Assembly: GCA_030710605.1 (NCBI GenBank)
Contig: CP092865.1
Span: forward strand, 141,133,282 to 141,197,281
DNA length: 64,000 bases
Source of the DNA: Cordylochernes scorpioides
Lineage: Eukaryota > Arthropoda > Arachnida > Pseudoscorpiones > Chernetidae
Direction of reading: 5' to 3'
Shown here one piece after another: positions 10,074 to 20,781 of this stretch. The notes beneath the pieces were generated by a model. It searched no databases, was not told where the DNA came from, and was given only the letters and a program-made list of their open reading frames with translations. The translations under genes were made by a program, and so were the position numbers. Position 1 is the first letter of the stretch; each line of letters begins with the position of its first letter.

Positions 10074-13000
10074 ATGGCTAGTTACCAATTTAAGGAATAT
10101 AATGAGGAAACTGAAACTTTTGAAACGTTTTATGAACGATTGGAACAGTTTCTCATATTGGAGGAGGCAGGGGATGAGAAGAAAAAGGCTTATCTCCTAA
10201 CCCTCATGGGAAGTAAAACATATGGTGTTTTGAAGAATTTGTGCAGTCCTATTCTACCTAAAGATAAAACTTTTGATAACCTAATAGATATCTTGAAAAG
10301 GCACTTCTCTCCAAAGCGCTCAATTGTAGTAGAGAGGTTCATTTTTTTAAAAAGAATGCAATTAAAGGAAGAAAGCATCTCGGATTACTTGGTGGAAATT
10401 AAGCGTTTGGCTTCCTCATGCAACTTTGGAAATTTTCTGGAGGATTCTTTACGTGATAAAATGGTTTGTGGTTTATATAATGCCAAAATACAAAATAGAA
10501 TTTTGTCGGAGGGCGACATTTCTTTAGCTAAAGTAATTGAGATAGCATTATCTATGGAAGCAGCCGAGAAAAATACAAAATTATTTCACTTGGAGCAGGG
10601 TGAAGATTGTGTAGATAAGTTGAGGATGGAACGCAAGGTTGAATCAAATTTCCAAAATGGCAAATGTAAACATTGTGGTAAACAGCATAAAGAACTATGT
10701 AGATTTAAGGAGGCGATATGCTTTAAGTGTAATAAAAAAGGACACATTGCCTCAATATGTTGGAGCAGTAGAAGAAATCTAAGGCAACATCAAAATCAGC
10801 CGGGAAATATACATCAGATAGGAGACCAAGAAGAGGAGGACGAGTATGTCCAGAAAATTATAAGCGTGACGATACCTGAGTATAAAATTAATTTTGCCTC
10901 AAGTGACCCTCCCTATCTGATGGAGTTAAAAGTAGAAGGAAACTTTATTAAATTTGAAATGGATACGGGTAGTGGTCTAACACTGATATCAGAAAAGGAT
11001 TTTAAAAATAGTCTTCAACACTTGAAATTGGAAAAAGCGAGTATTATTGTAAGAACTTATGATGGTACCGTGGTACCCATTCTGGGTAAAATCAATGTCA
11101 AAGTGGAGTGTCAAGATATTACTTACAAACTTAGAGCGTTGGTGGTGAAAGGAGAAAAGAGGGCTTTGATGGGAAGAGAATGGATAAATAGATTGAAATT
11201 GGGCTGTTTCGCGGTAAAACATATGCCTGTGGAAATTACCATTGAGGAAATTTTGAAGGAAAATCAAGCCCTATTTGTGGAGACAACTGAACCAATAAAA
11301 GGTTTCACATTTTCAGTAAACATGTGTGATGTGAATCCAATTTTCCATAAGGCTCGTCCGGTGCCTTTCGCCATTAGGCCAGCAGTTACTGAAGCATTAG
11401 ACAAAATGGTGGCTAAGGGTTATCTATGTGAGGTGGCGAGCAGTAAATGGGCCACTCCAGTGGTTGTAGTGCCGAAGAAAAATAAAGAGATCAGAATTTG
11501 CTGCGACTTCAAGGTAACTCTAAATAAATATTTGGACACTGCGGCCTATCCCCTTCCCACACAGCAAGATTTATTCTCCACATTGGCCAAGGGAAAATAC
11601 TTTTCTAAATTGGACTTGAGGAACGCTTATCTGCAATTAGAGGTGGACCCAGGCACCCGACCGTTACTAACGATAAATACTCATAAAGGGCTTTTCAGGT
11701 TTAAGAGAATGCCATTTGGATTGGCAAATGCGCCCAGTTATTTTCAATCTGTAATGGATAGGGTTTTGTCGGGTATAGGAGGCGTAATTTGTTATATTGA
11801 TGATGTCCTTATAGCCACAGCATCAATTGAAGAACATCTGGCGTTGTTGAAGACTATATTTGCTCGCTTGGCGAAGTATAATATCAAACTAAAGAAAGAA
11901 AAATGCCTATTTTTGCAAAAAGAAATTGAATATTTAGGACATCTTGTCACGGGAGAGGGCATCAGACCTTTAGATCATAAGGTACAAGCAATACAGAAGG
12001 CCAAAACGCCTACGAATATCTCTGAATTAAGGTCATTTCTTGGTTTGGTAAACTTTTATGGGAAGTTCATACCCAATTTGCCAGAGCTTTTGAAGCCTCT
12101 TCATGAGCTTCTTCACAAAAAACGTCCTTGGGTTTGGACAAAGGAATGTGGAGAGGCCATTGACAAGTGCAAGAACAGCATTACCTCTGAGAGGGTGCTA
12201 GTCCCATATGATACGACTTTGCCATTGTGTTTGGCCACTGATGCATCGCAGATTGGAGTGGGCGCTGTGTTGTCACATATTATAGAAGGCCAGGAGAGAC
12301 CGATTATGTTTGCCTCTCGGACTTTATCGGGAGCAGAACAAAATTATTCTCAGATTGAGAAGGAGGCTCTAGCCATTATATATGGAGTTACCAAGTTTCA
12401 TCAATTTATTTATGGAAGAAAATTTATTCTTATTACAGACCATAAGCCATTGGTGACCATTTTGGGCCCAAAATCAGGAATCCCCACCTTATCTACTTCA
12501 AGATTGCAGCGTTGGGCGCTTATTTTGTCAGCTTATACTTACGATATTAAATTTCGAAGAACTCAAGACCATGGGAATGCAGATCTTCTGTCACGTTTTC
12601 CTGTGGGCTGTGAAGAAATTCCAAGATTAAATAATGTCTATGCTTTATCCTTTGTGGAAGAATTGCCGATCACAGCAGAGGAAATTGCCACGGAAACTGA
12701 AAAAGACGAAGTGCTCTCATTGGCCAAATTTTATACTCAGCAAGGCTGGCCTGAAAAGGTGGCTGATCACCTCAGACCTTATTTTCAAAGGAAACTTGAG
12801 CTAACTGTAGATGGGGAGTGTTTGGTTTGGGGAATGAGAGTTGTCATTCCACCATCTCTCAGAATAAAAATGTTGAACTGTCTTCATGAGACTCATTCCG
12901 GTATGAACAGAATGAAGGCTGTAGCAAGATCACATTTTTGGTGGCCAAATTTAGATACCCAAATCGAGTTTTTGGTGAATAAGTGCAGAAGCTGTCAGCA

Positions 13001-14060
13001 ATCCCAGGATGGGCCAAATAAAGGAAAATGGCAACCCTGGAAATGGTCAACCAGACCTTGGCAAAGAATTCACATTGATTTTGCAAATAAGGAAAACATT
13101 AATTTATTAATAGTAGTAGATAGTCATTCAAAGTGGATCGAAGCCATCCCAATGAGAGAGACCACCACACGCAAAACCATTGAGCAACTACGGCGACTTT
13201 TTTCTTCCTATGGGTTACCGGAAGAACTTGTATCTGATAATGGACCTCAGTTTACTGGTAGTGAAATGAAAGGTTTTCTGGAAGGAAATGGAATTAAACA
13301 AACATTGATCCCGGCGTACCACCCGCAAAGTAATGGCTTGGCTGAAAGAGCGGTTAGAACTATTAAGACTGCCCTGGATAAAAATAAAAGGAAAATTGGG
13401 GATACCATTCAAGACACCTTATCAAAAGTTCTTCTGGCATATCGAAGCACCCCGCATGTGACAACGGGAAAGACTCCATCAGAGCTCTTTATTGGGCGTG
13501 CGCTTCGAACCAGAGTATCGTTGATACATCCCAGCTTGGCATCTAGAGTTAGGGACCAGCAAGCCAGACAAATGAAGTATGATCGGCGAACCCATTTGGA
13601 AGAATTCCAGATAGATGATTTAGTGTGGTGTAAAAACTTTAGAGGTGGTGATAAATGGATCCCAGGAAAAATTGTGGGCAAGAAGGGAACTAGAGTCTAC
13701 ACCATTTTGATCCACGGACAGGTAAAGGCCTATCACAGGGATCAAATTAGAAAAAGGTGGAGGAATGGTGAGGAAGATGAGAGTGGAGATGGAGAGCGTC
13801 AACCCGAGCACTCAAGAGGAGCAGGTCCCAGTGCCATAATCTCGGAGGTTGTACGAGACAGAGGTTATATGGAGTCGCTGTCGCCAGGACTAACTAGCCA
13901 GCGGTCGGATCAAGATTCAGAGGTTCAGAGTGATACAGACGATGGAAAGTCATTGGAGCCTCTTCGCTCGCTGGACCCCGAGGCCTTGAAAGAGGAGGGT
14001 CCTGTCCTAAGGCGGAACCCACCTCGAGCGAGGAGACCGCCTGTGAGATTTCGTGTTTGA
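10074..14060 (+). CDS. Gag-Pol polyprotein of Ty3/gypsy element, intact
   Basis: A 1328-residue single polyprotein that supplies capsid, protease, reverse transcriptase, RNase H and integrase for retrotransposition. The first in-frame ATG is at 10074, after an A-run; the frame is open slightly upstream but without an ATG. Approximate order: Gag with a zinc knuckle CFKCNKKGHIASIC (~216-229), preceded by a second Cys/His cluster; aspartic protease MDTGSG (~296); RT with YIDDVL (~574); RNase H with ATDAS (~720); integrase HHCC region (~937-975) and DDE core containing DSHSKW and SDNGPQF, with the Glu in the GLAERAV stretch. Gag and Pol share one frame, so no frameshift is needed. All catalytic motifs are present. 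Close copies at 20782 and 25226 are broken by indels. Confidence 0.95.
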   Translation: MASYQFKEYNEETETFETFYERLEQFLILEEAGDEKKKAYLLTLMGSKTYGVLKNLCSPILPKDKTFDNLIDILKRHFSPKRSIVVERFIFLKRMQLKEESISDYLVEIKRLASSCNFGNFLEDSLRDKMVCGLYNAKIQNRILSEGDISLAKVIEIALSMEAAEKNTKLFHLEQGEDCVDKLRMERKVESNFQNGKCKHCGKQHKELCRFKEAICFKCNKKGHIASICWSSRRNLRQHQNQPGNIHQIGDQEEEDEYVQKIISVTIPEYKINFASSDPPYLMELKVEGNFIKFEMDTGSGLTLISEKDFKNSLQHLKLEKASIIVRTYDGTVVPILGKINVKVECQDITYKLRALVVKGEKRALMGREWINRLKLGCFAVKHMPVEITIEEILKENQALFVETTEPIKGFTFSVNMCDVNPIFHKARPVPFAIRPAVTEALDKMVAKGYLCEVASSKWATPVVVVPKKNKEIRICCDFKVTLNKYLDTAAYPLPTQQDLFSTLAKGKYFSKLDLRNAYLQLEVDPGTRPLLTINTHKGLFRFKRMPFGLANAPSYFQSVMDRVLSGIGGVICYIDDVLIATASIEEHLALLKTIFARLAKYNIKLKKEKCLFLQKEIEYLGHLVTGEGIRPLDHKVQAIQKAKTPTNISELRSFLGLVNFYGKFIPNLPELLKPLHELLHKKRPWVWTKECGEAIDKCKNSITSERVLVPYDTTLPLCLATDASQIGVGAVLSHIIEGQERPIMFASRTLSGAEQNYSQIEKEALAIIYGVTKFHQFIYGRKFILITDHKPLVTILGPKSGIPTLSTSRLQRWALILSAYTYDIKFRRTQDHGNADLLSRFPVGCEEIPRLNNVYALSFVEELPITAEEIATETEKDEVLSLAKFYTQQGWPEKVADHLRPYFQRKLELTVDGECLVWGMRVVIPPSLRIKMLNCLHETHSGMNRMKAVARSHFWWPNLDTQIEFLVNKCRSCQQSQDGPNKGKWQPWKWSTRPWQRIHIDFANKENINLLIVVDSHSKWIEAIPMRETTTRKTIEQLRRLFSSYGLPEELVSDNGPQFTGSEMKGFLEGNGIKQTLIPAYHPQSNGLAERAVRTIKTALDKNKRKIGDTIQDTLSKVLLAYRSTPHVTTGKTPSELFIGRALRTRVSLIHPSLASRVRDQQARQMKYDRRTHLEEFQIDDLVWCKNFRGGDKWIPGKIVGKKGTRVYTILIHGQVKAYHRDQIRKRWRNGEEDESGDGERQPEHSRGAGPSAIISEVVRDRGYMESLSPGLTSQRSDQDSEVQSDTDDGKSLEPLRSLDPEALKEEGPVLRRNPPRARRPPVRFRV

Positions 14061-14073
14061 AGAGAGAAGATGG

Positions 14074-14274
14074 TGATATATAGCTAGCAATAAATATGTA
14101 TATATATATGTTTCTATGAAAATGTTAATCTGCAAGACGCAGGTTATCATCATCCCTTTTTGATTTGTTTTTTGTCACTTTTTGGCGTTTCGAAAATAAA
14201 CAATAAAAGGCTGTATCAGACTTTACTAAGACAATAAAGATTTGCTAAAAATAAATGTGTACGAAGATGTTGCA
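14074..14274 (+). repeat. 3' LTR of gypsy copy 1
   Basis: 201 bp, one mismatch to the 5' LTR, followed by target duplication ACTAC and then by the continuing minus-oriented satellite. Confidence 0.93.
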
Positions 14275-14279
14275 ACTAC

Positions 14280-16280
14280 ATTCAACTATTTCAGCTTCTA
14301 CTGTTGTTTACTCACGATGATAATGCAATTTTAGTGATAATAAAGCTTTGATCTAAAGGTTTTATACACATTTAACTATTTCAGCTTCTACTATCAATTG
14401 ATTACTAACGATGACTATTCAATTTTTAGTGATATTAAAGCTTTGATTTAAAGGTTTTATACACATTTAACTATTCCAGCTTCTACGATCAATTGATTAC
14501 TCACGATGACAATGCAATTTTTATTGATATTAAACTTTTTATATAAAGGTTTTATTTACATTTAACTATTTCAGCATCTACTATCAATTGATTACTCACG
14601 ATGACAATGCAATTTTTAGTGATATTAAAGCTTTTTATATAAAGGTTTTATATACATTTAACTATTTCAGCTTCTATAATCAATTGATTACTCACGATGG
14701 CAATGCAACTTTTAGTGATAATAAAGCTTTGATCTAAAGATTTTATACACATTCAACTATTTCAGTTTCTACTATCAATTGATTACTCACGAATACAATG
14801 TACATAGCAGAAGCTGAAATAGTTAAATGTGTATAAAACCTTTAGATCAAAGCTTTAATATCACTAAAAATTGCATTGTCATCGTGAGTAATCAATTGAT
14901 AGTAGAAGCTGAAATAGTTAAATGTATATAAAACCTTTAGATCAAAGCTTTAATATCACTAAAAGTTGCATTGCTATCGTGAGTAATCAATTGATAGTAG
15001 AAGCTGAAATAGTTGAATGTATATGAAACCTTTATAAAAAGCTTTAATATCACTAAAAATTGCATTGTCATCGTGAGTAATCAATTGATAGTAGAAGCTG
15101 AAATAGTTAAATGTGTATAAAACCTTTATATAAAAAGCTTTAATATCACTAAAAATTACATTGTATTCGTGAGTAATCAATTGATAGTAGAAGCTGAAAT
15201 AGTTGAATGTATATAAAACCTTTATATAAAAAGTTTTAAAATAACTAAAAATTGCATTGTCATCGTTAGTAATCAATTGATAGTAGAAGCTGAAATAGTT
15301 GAATGTATATGAAATCTTTATATAAAAAGCTTTAATATCGCTAAAAATTGCATTGTAATCGTGAGTAATCAATTGATAGTAGAAGCTGAAATAGTTGAAT
15401 GTGTATAAAACCTTTAGATCAAAGCTTTATTATCACTAAAAGTTGCATTGCCATCGTGAGTAATCAATTGATAGTAGAAGCTGAAATAGTTGAATGTATG
15501 TAAAACCTTTATATAAAAAGCTTTAATATCACTAAAAATTGCATTGCGATCGTGAGTAATCAATTGATAGTAGAAGCTGAAATAGTTAAATGTATACAAA
15601 ACCTTTAGATCAAAGCTTTAACATCACTAAAAGTTGCATTGCCATCGTGAGTAATCAATTGATAGTTGAAGCTGAAATAGTTAAATGTATATAAAACCTT
15701 TAGATCAAAGCTTTGATATCACTAAAAGTTGCATTGCCATCGTGAGTAATCAATTTATAGTAGAAGCTGAAATAGTTTAATGTATATAAAAAGCTTTAAC
15801 ATCACTAAAAATTACATTGTATTCGTGAGTAATCAATTGATAGTAGAAGCTGAAATAGTTGAATGTGTGTAAAACCTTTAGATCAAAGCTTTATTATCAC
15901 TAAAAGTTGCATTGCCATCGTGAGTAATCAATTGATAGTAGAAGCTGAAATAGTTAAATGTATATAAAGCCTTTATATAAAAAGCTTTAATATAATTAAA
16001 AATTGCATTGTCATCGTGAGTAATCAATTGATAGTAGAAGCTGGAATAGTTAAATGTGTATAAAACCTTTAGATCAAAGCTTTAATATCACTAAAAATTG
16101 CATTGTCATCGTTAGTAATCAATTGATAGTAGAAGCTGAAATAGTTAAATGTGAATAAAACCTTTAGATCAAAGCTTTATTATCACTAAAAATTGCATTA
16201 TCATCGTGAGTAAACAACATTAGAAGCTGAAATAGTTGAATGTAGTAAAACTCTAAATCAAAATCTTTAATATCACTAAA
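14280..16280. repeat. 95-bp satellite, inverted arrays meeting at ~14803
   Basis: Minus-oriented units from 14280 to about 14803 meet plus-oriented units from there to about 16280. The junction is ACAATGTACATAGCAGAAGC, also found at about 2350-2370. Open frames in the array are periodic artefacts. Confidence 0.88.
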
Positions 16281-16659
16281 AATAAAAATTATATTTAGGT
16301 GGTATTGAGGTCTTCTTCTCAATATAGATTGATGTCTCTCTTTACCCCGAGAGACGACCTAGTGTTTTAGTCCAGCTACCCGACCAGCTCAGCAACACCA
16401 GAGGAAGAGGCTTTAAGAACAACTACCGAACGTCCAAAATCTTATCCAGAACTCATTTTTATTGAAAGCACGCTCAATTTATACATTAAAGAAATTTACA
16501 TACCAATTTACACACTAAAGGAAATTTACATACTTTTTCTCTTAGTTTTTAAGTTAAATATATTTGCATAAAAATAAAGTTGACTACTTTAGTAGTCGTA
16601 ACAGGTGGTGACCGCTCGTTTCATATACTGAGAGAATAGATGAAGTAATTTATAATACA

Positions 16660-17046
16660 ATATAATATAATACGGCCCATGATTGCAAAACGACATTTGA
16701 AATACCATCCCGCATGTGTCTCCTTCCAACGAAAAATCAAAATTTATTTCAAGGAGAAACAATGACCATCTCCAACCCCTTGGATGAGGCATGAAAGGGT
16801 GAATTGTGAAGAGTAATGATATGTCCAGTGTAGCCTAGTGGACATCGCATTTGCCCAATAAGCGAAACACTGTGGGCTCGATTCCCACCCCTGAACAATT
16901 TTATTTTTCCGTTTATCATTACTCTTCACAATTCACCCTTTCATGCCTCATCCAAGGGGTTGGAGATGTCATTGTTTCTCCTTGAAATAAATTTAGATTT
17001 TTTGTTGGAAGGAAACACATGCGGGATGGTATTTCAAATGTCGTTT
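16660..17046. repeat. Fold-back repeat with a tRNA-like loop
   Basis: Two ~135-bp arms (about 16690-16828 and 16911-17046) are near-perfect reverse complements. Shared motifs include CATCCCGCATGTG, TTTCAAGGAGAAAC and AAGGGTGAATTGTGAAGAG. The ~80-bp loop holds a tRNA-like sequence. The transcript could form a very long hairpin. It may be a MITE or a SINE inserted head-to-head; no protein is encoded. Confidence 0.7.
16822..16896 (+). tRNA. tRNA-like sequence or pseudogene (possible Ile-AAT), loop of fold-back
   Basis: TAGCCTAGTGG is an exact pol III A-box, and GGGCTCGATTCCC is close to a B-box. The T-arm GTGGG/CCCAC closes a 7-base loop. A TTTGC/GCGAA anticodon stem with one wobble closes loop CCAATAA, which would place AAT at 34-36. 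The acceptor arm has two mismatches, the D-arm is weak, and position 33 is C instead of T. It is more likely a tRNA-derived SINE head or decayed tRNA than a working gene. Confidence 0.45.
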
Positions 17047-17770
17047 TATAAAGAATTCAGTGAAACAATAATTTAATGATTAGTCACTTTATATGAATGT
17101 ACATTAGGAAGAGCTTGAAACATTTTTAGAAAGTCGAATAACTTTTACATACTTTATCATTACGCTTTATCAGGTTTAAGTTAAATATGTGTCAATAATT
17201 CTAGACCCCTTCATTGAACGTGCCATTCGTCTTGTATATTATAAAAATATTGTTGTTGAATTCAAAGTATTATTTGATGCGTACATTATTATTCAAACGT
17301 AAAGGGATCCTTTAAAGTCTGGGTCTTATAAGAAAGGTTTTACTTTATATGCTTTGTGTGCAATTAATACAATCCACTAAATTAGCTGCAATTATACAGT
17401 TGAAACAGAGATTTGGGAAACAATCGATATATATATATATATATATATATATCTTATATATAAAAAAAGAGATTTGATTTTCTGTTTGTATTTAGATTGT
17501 GTTGAGGTTTATGCTATGGAGTTATTTGTTGGTTCCTTTTAGAACTATATGGTATTGGTGATGCAGTCGTGGCTAAAATCTTGAAAGTATAATAACAAAA
17601 ATGGTTTTGATCAGAGATTGTTTTATTTGAGCTAAAGTAATATATAAGAACATAATTTGATTAAGGTACTGCCTGGCTTGAGGCGTAAGAATAAAAAAAT
17701 GAAAAGCTTATTTACATAATGTACAAAGGTTTGAGCCGGCCAACGGGGATAGAGAAAAGAGAAAATATCT
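17047..17770. other. AT-rich stretch, no gene seen
   Basis: Only an (AT)n microsatellite at about 17427-17452 stands out. No reading frame or repeat family could be identified. Confidence 0.6.
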
Positions 17771-18280
17771 TTATTTTACGGGGCTGCTAACCAAAATGAA
17801 TGATTTTTGAGCCCCGATGGACGCATAAAGTGGAATATATACAAAGCACAGTTGGAGGGGCCTGGGATGGGTGGCCAGGGGATCATCGCCAGGTGAGGCC
17901 AGGAGAGCCAGGATGTAGAGGAGGACCAGGGGGGGGGGGGGGCAGGGTGGTGATCCGCGGAGTTCAGGGGGTGGCAGAGACGGGTTCAATGGTGTTGAGC
18001 CCAGGGTTGACCGTGGAGAGCAGACATACCGCAATGATTCATTTATATGACTTTTAAGCCCAAAAGGTGTAGCAGGCAGACAAGCCGCAATGCACAATAT
18101 CAAAGTACCAAGGTGCTGCACGCAACCAAGTCTGTTCAAAAAGGTTAGATTCCCCAGGCCAGGGAAAATAAAAGAAAGACAGCTGTTGTTTAAATAAGAA
18201 TATTAGATAAAGCGAGAATGAATCAGCAACTGATGGGAAAAAGATAGATTTTTTTGTAAAAATGAATATATAAAAGTTTT
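17771..18280. other. GC-richer stretch with a 14-G run, no gene assigned
   Basis: A 14-base G homopolymer (17929-17942) lies in a purine-rich, locally GC-rich block. Open frames on both strands (for example 18139-17771 minus, 122 aa, proline-rich) have no recognisable domain and span the homopolymer, so I do not call them genes. Confidence 0.5.
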
Positions 18281-18299
18281 AGATAAGATTACTGGTGAG

Positions 18300-19600
18300 G
18301 GTACCAGTGCTAAGACAACCAACCAGAAATGTACACCATAGATTGCATAGCGCGTTCAAATGGGTCGCTGCGTAAGTCGATTTCTCGAGCAGCCCGCGCC
18401 GTCGAATCGCCAAACCATTTGCCCTCTGTCCTTGGGTTACAGAGACAGCGTCAGGGGCGATCACATACGCAGGGCAGGTCGCGAAACCGATCTTAAACAG
18501 CGGGGCATGCCAGAGTTACGTCTACGAGCGGCCGCCAATGACCGGTGTTAACCATGAGGTGAGGAGTCCGAGTCACTCAGGTGATCGGAATCCTCCGCGC
18601 GGACGCGTGGCTTAAGTCTATCAGAGGCCTTTAGGAACTCCAAGCAGGCTCGCTAAGTGCTCCTGTTGAAAATAAAGTCTTTGAGTGACCGCGGAGTGTA
18701 CCCTAATTCTTCTGCACAGGTGGAAAGAAGGGGGAATCTAAGGGCATCAAGGCTGCTGCACTCAAGCACGATGTGAGACAGAGCTTCTTCCCTGTCAGCG
18801 TCGCAGTAAGGGCAGGAAGGATCGTCAATGACGCCTATCCTGTGGGCGAAACTGTCCGTCCACGTGTGTCCCGATAGCAGGCCAACCACAATGTGCTCGC
18901 TAGGGACGATGTACGCATACCTTTTGTCTAAAAGACTCATTGGAGTAAAGCCAAAGCGGGTGTGGATAGAAGGAGCTAGAGAGAGGAATCTGCTTTCCCA
19001 TGCTTCACGCGCCCGGCCGTAGATTGCCGATTTTACAAACGACAAAGGAGCGAGTTTGTAACAGCTTGGGTCAGCAGACTCAGCACCCCGCTTTGCGAGT
19101 GTGTCCGCAATGTCATTACCCACGTTCCCACTGTGGCCCTTGATCCATTGTATGGTGCATCTGTTCCCATTGCGATTCAATCGCGAAATCAGTAGCAGAG
19201 CTCTGTCGATAAGGTAAATACCAGTCTTAGAGTTCAGAACTGACTTCACGACTGAGAGGTTGTCCAGGAAGAATCCTAAGGTTATATGATTTGGTAAAGT
19301 GGTTGCGTTTTCAAGTGCCTTAACCAATCCAAGGGCTTCCGCCTGAAAGACAGAACAATGAGGGGACAGACGATGAAATTCACGTATTTCAGGTGCACAA
19401 TCGAGACAAGAGAACCTGTACACGCCGGCGCCAATTCCATCTCTGGTTTTGGAACCATCTGTATAGTATGCCACGAGGAAGAAAAGAGCAGGAATATTAC
19501 TGGGAGCGGAGTAATAGGGGGGGTAAGGGAGAGGATGTGGAAAGGGAGGAGGCTCGAGTGGAATTTCAGCGTCAACCAATCCATACTTTTTAAGGACCTT
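18300..19600 (-). pseudogene. LINE ORF2 C-terminal fragment with RNase H domain and 3' end
   Basis: The minus-strand frame 19579-18653 (308 aa) begins in the region after the RT and carries an RNase H domain: YTDGSK, the Glu in VFQAEALGL, LDNLSVVKSVL, and WIKGHSGNVGNDIAD. A C-terminal cysteine cluster CPYCDADREEALSH follows. This matches the C-terminus of LINEs that carry RNase H, of the I/R1/Jockey-related groups. The ~350 bp below 18653 are probably its 3' UTR. The 5' side stops abruptly at about 19600 against a gypsy integrase fragment. A diverged second copy lies at 59577-60434 on the plus strand and shows how the element continues upstream. Confidence 0.8.
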
Positions 19601-20520
19601 TTTTACCTAAATGGGAGATGGTACCTAATTGTTTGTGATTACTATTCCAGATACCCAGAAATATCACTTTAACAAAATCTAACTGCTCAAGAAGTGATAA
19701 GCCGTCTTAAATCTATATTTGCTAGGCACGGAACGCCTGAGACAGTTAGGAGCGATAATGGACCCCAATTCCAAAAGGTTCTTTGCTCCGAATTTTCAAG
19801 ATTTTCAAAGGAATGGTCTTTCAAGAACATCACCTCCAGCCCGAGATTCCCTCAAAGCAATGGATTTATTGAAGCAATCATTAAGAACATAAAGCAAAGT
19901 CTTAAGAAAGAAGAAGATTGCTATCTGACTCTTCAAGCATATAGGACGATGACCCTGGAAAATGGATATAGTCCAGCTGAACTATTAATGGGACGACGCC
20001 TTAGGACCTCGGTTCCTGGTATAGAGTCATCACTGATGTCAAGATACTTGGACACCAAAGCCTTGCAAGAGAGAGAGAAAAGGAGGATGATCAACCAGAA
20101 GCGTCTATATGATAAACGACATGACGTACATAGCTTACCTCAGCTTCAACAGGGAGACAGAGTTTGGATTAGAGATCAAAGGGTAGAAGGGAAAGTTCTA
20201 CACAAATCCAAAGAACCTCGCTCCTATTGGGTGCAAACTCCTCAAGGAAAAGTTAGATGCTCCTGAAGATAGTCGGCGCCAGGAGCCGAGGAATGAGGAG
20301 GCCCCTCCTTCGACATCAACCAGGCAAACAAGGAAATGCAGGGACGACCAGGATCAGGAGACCGAGGAGGATTGCCCGACATCAAAAACCTCACCTACAA
20401 GAGAAGGAAGGACGCGGAGTGAAAACCAAGACCATGATCAAAAGAGGAGCCTCCCTTCAACGCCAGTAGGGCAGACAAGATATGGAAGGGTGGTCAAGAA
20501 ACCTCAAAGATTCTTGTAAA
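19601..20520 (+). pseudogene. Ty3/gypsy integrase fragment, different family
   Basis: Integrase core starting at NGRWYLIVCDYYSRYPE, in frame but for a TAA at about 19670, then 19694-20266 with RSDNGPQF, SNGFIEA and a C-terminal region ending near KSKEPRSYWV. After a frame change, the tail GRVVKKPQRFL stops at about 20518, as in K02A2.6-type gypsy polyproteins. The DDE residues D, D and E are visible. RT and upstream parts are missing because the LINE fragment abuts at about 19600. It is a dead remnant, clearly distinct from the 9722 family. Confidence 0.8.
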
Positions 20521-20532
20521 AGTAAGAGAGGA

Positions 20533-20781
20533 GATGTGCAGAGTATTAGGCTCAAAGATTGTAGAGCTCTGATAAGAAAAGGAATGATACTCTGCTGATG
20601 TATATATCTTTTGACTTGTAGAGATGCAAAGATATATTTAGATAGTTATTAAAAGAATTTGTTTAGCCAAGCTGGTATTTTGTCCTGACTGACAACACAA
20701 GGGATAGGGCAAATCATTCCTTTCTAAAGTTTTTTTACAAGTTCTTTTGTTTTTGTTTTCCTCATTCCAGCAGCTGCATCC
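20533..20781 (+). repeat. Probable 3' LTR (left part) of the older gypsy
   Basis: A purine tract AAGAGAGGAGA after the integrase stop is followed by TGTGCAGAGT, a plausible LTR start. The sequence is cut at 20781 by gypsy copy 2 and resumes at 29914 with CATTGGCGGCC. No second LTR is in the window, so the right boundary is unknown. Confidence 0.45.

Larger units (their letters stand above)
9722..14274 (+). mobile_element. Ty3/gypsy LTR retrotransposon, full-length and young (copy 1)
   Basis: A 4553-bp element with 201-bp LTRs (9722-9922 and 14074-14274) that begin TGATATATAG and end GATGTTGCA. It is flanked by the 5-bp duplication ACTAC (9717-9721 and 14275-14279); the uninterrupted target is visible at 1914-1930. 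The LTRs differ at a single base (A/T in the TTTCTAAG/TTTCTATG stretch). TTTGGCGACGAGG follows the 5' LTR as a likely primer site, and a GAAGAGAGAAGATGG purine tract precedes the 3' LTR. One uninterrupted Gag-Pol frame fills the interior, so this copy may be active. Confidence 0.95.
9332..16603. mobile_element. Fold-back-like satellite element, copy 2, complete but split by gypsy
   Basis: The left end (9332-9681) and right end (16281-16603, reverse complement) are matching inverted repeats of about 340 bp, starting TGTTACGACTAC and ending GTAGTCGTAACA. Between them, 95-bp satellite units run minus from each side of the gypsy insertion to about 14803, then plus to about 16280, with no unique centre. 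Subtracting the gypsy element and its target duplication leaves about 2.7 kb. The right end is followed by GGTGGTGACC, which resembles a retrotransposon primer site. The structure could therefore also be an unusual 2.7-kb LTR with inverted satellite arms. No clean target duplication is seen. Confidence 0.6.

Noticed and set aside
10190..10378. Antisense frames inside the gypsy Gag-Pol (also at 10989, 12859, 13215 and equivalents in copies 2 and 3)
   Set aside because: Shadows of the real coding strand, repeated in each copy for that reason.
600..16280. CRISPR array
   Set aside because: The regular repeats are full 95-bp units without unique spacers, in clearly eukaryotic sequence.
17771..18139. 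122-aa minus-strand proline-rich protein
   Set aside because: The frame runs through a 14-G homopolymer and has low complexity and no domain.
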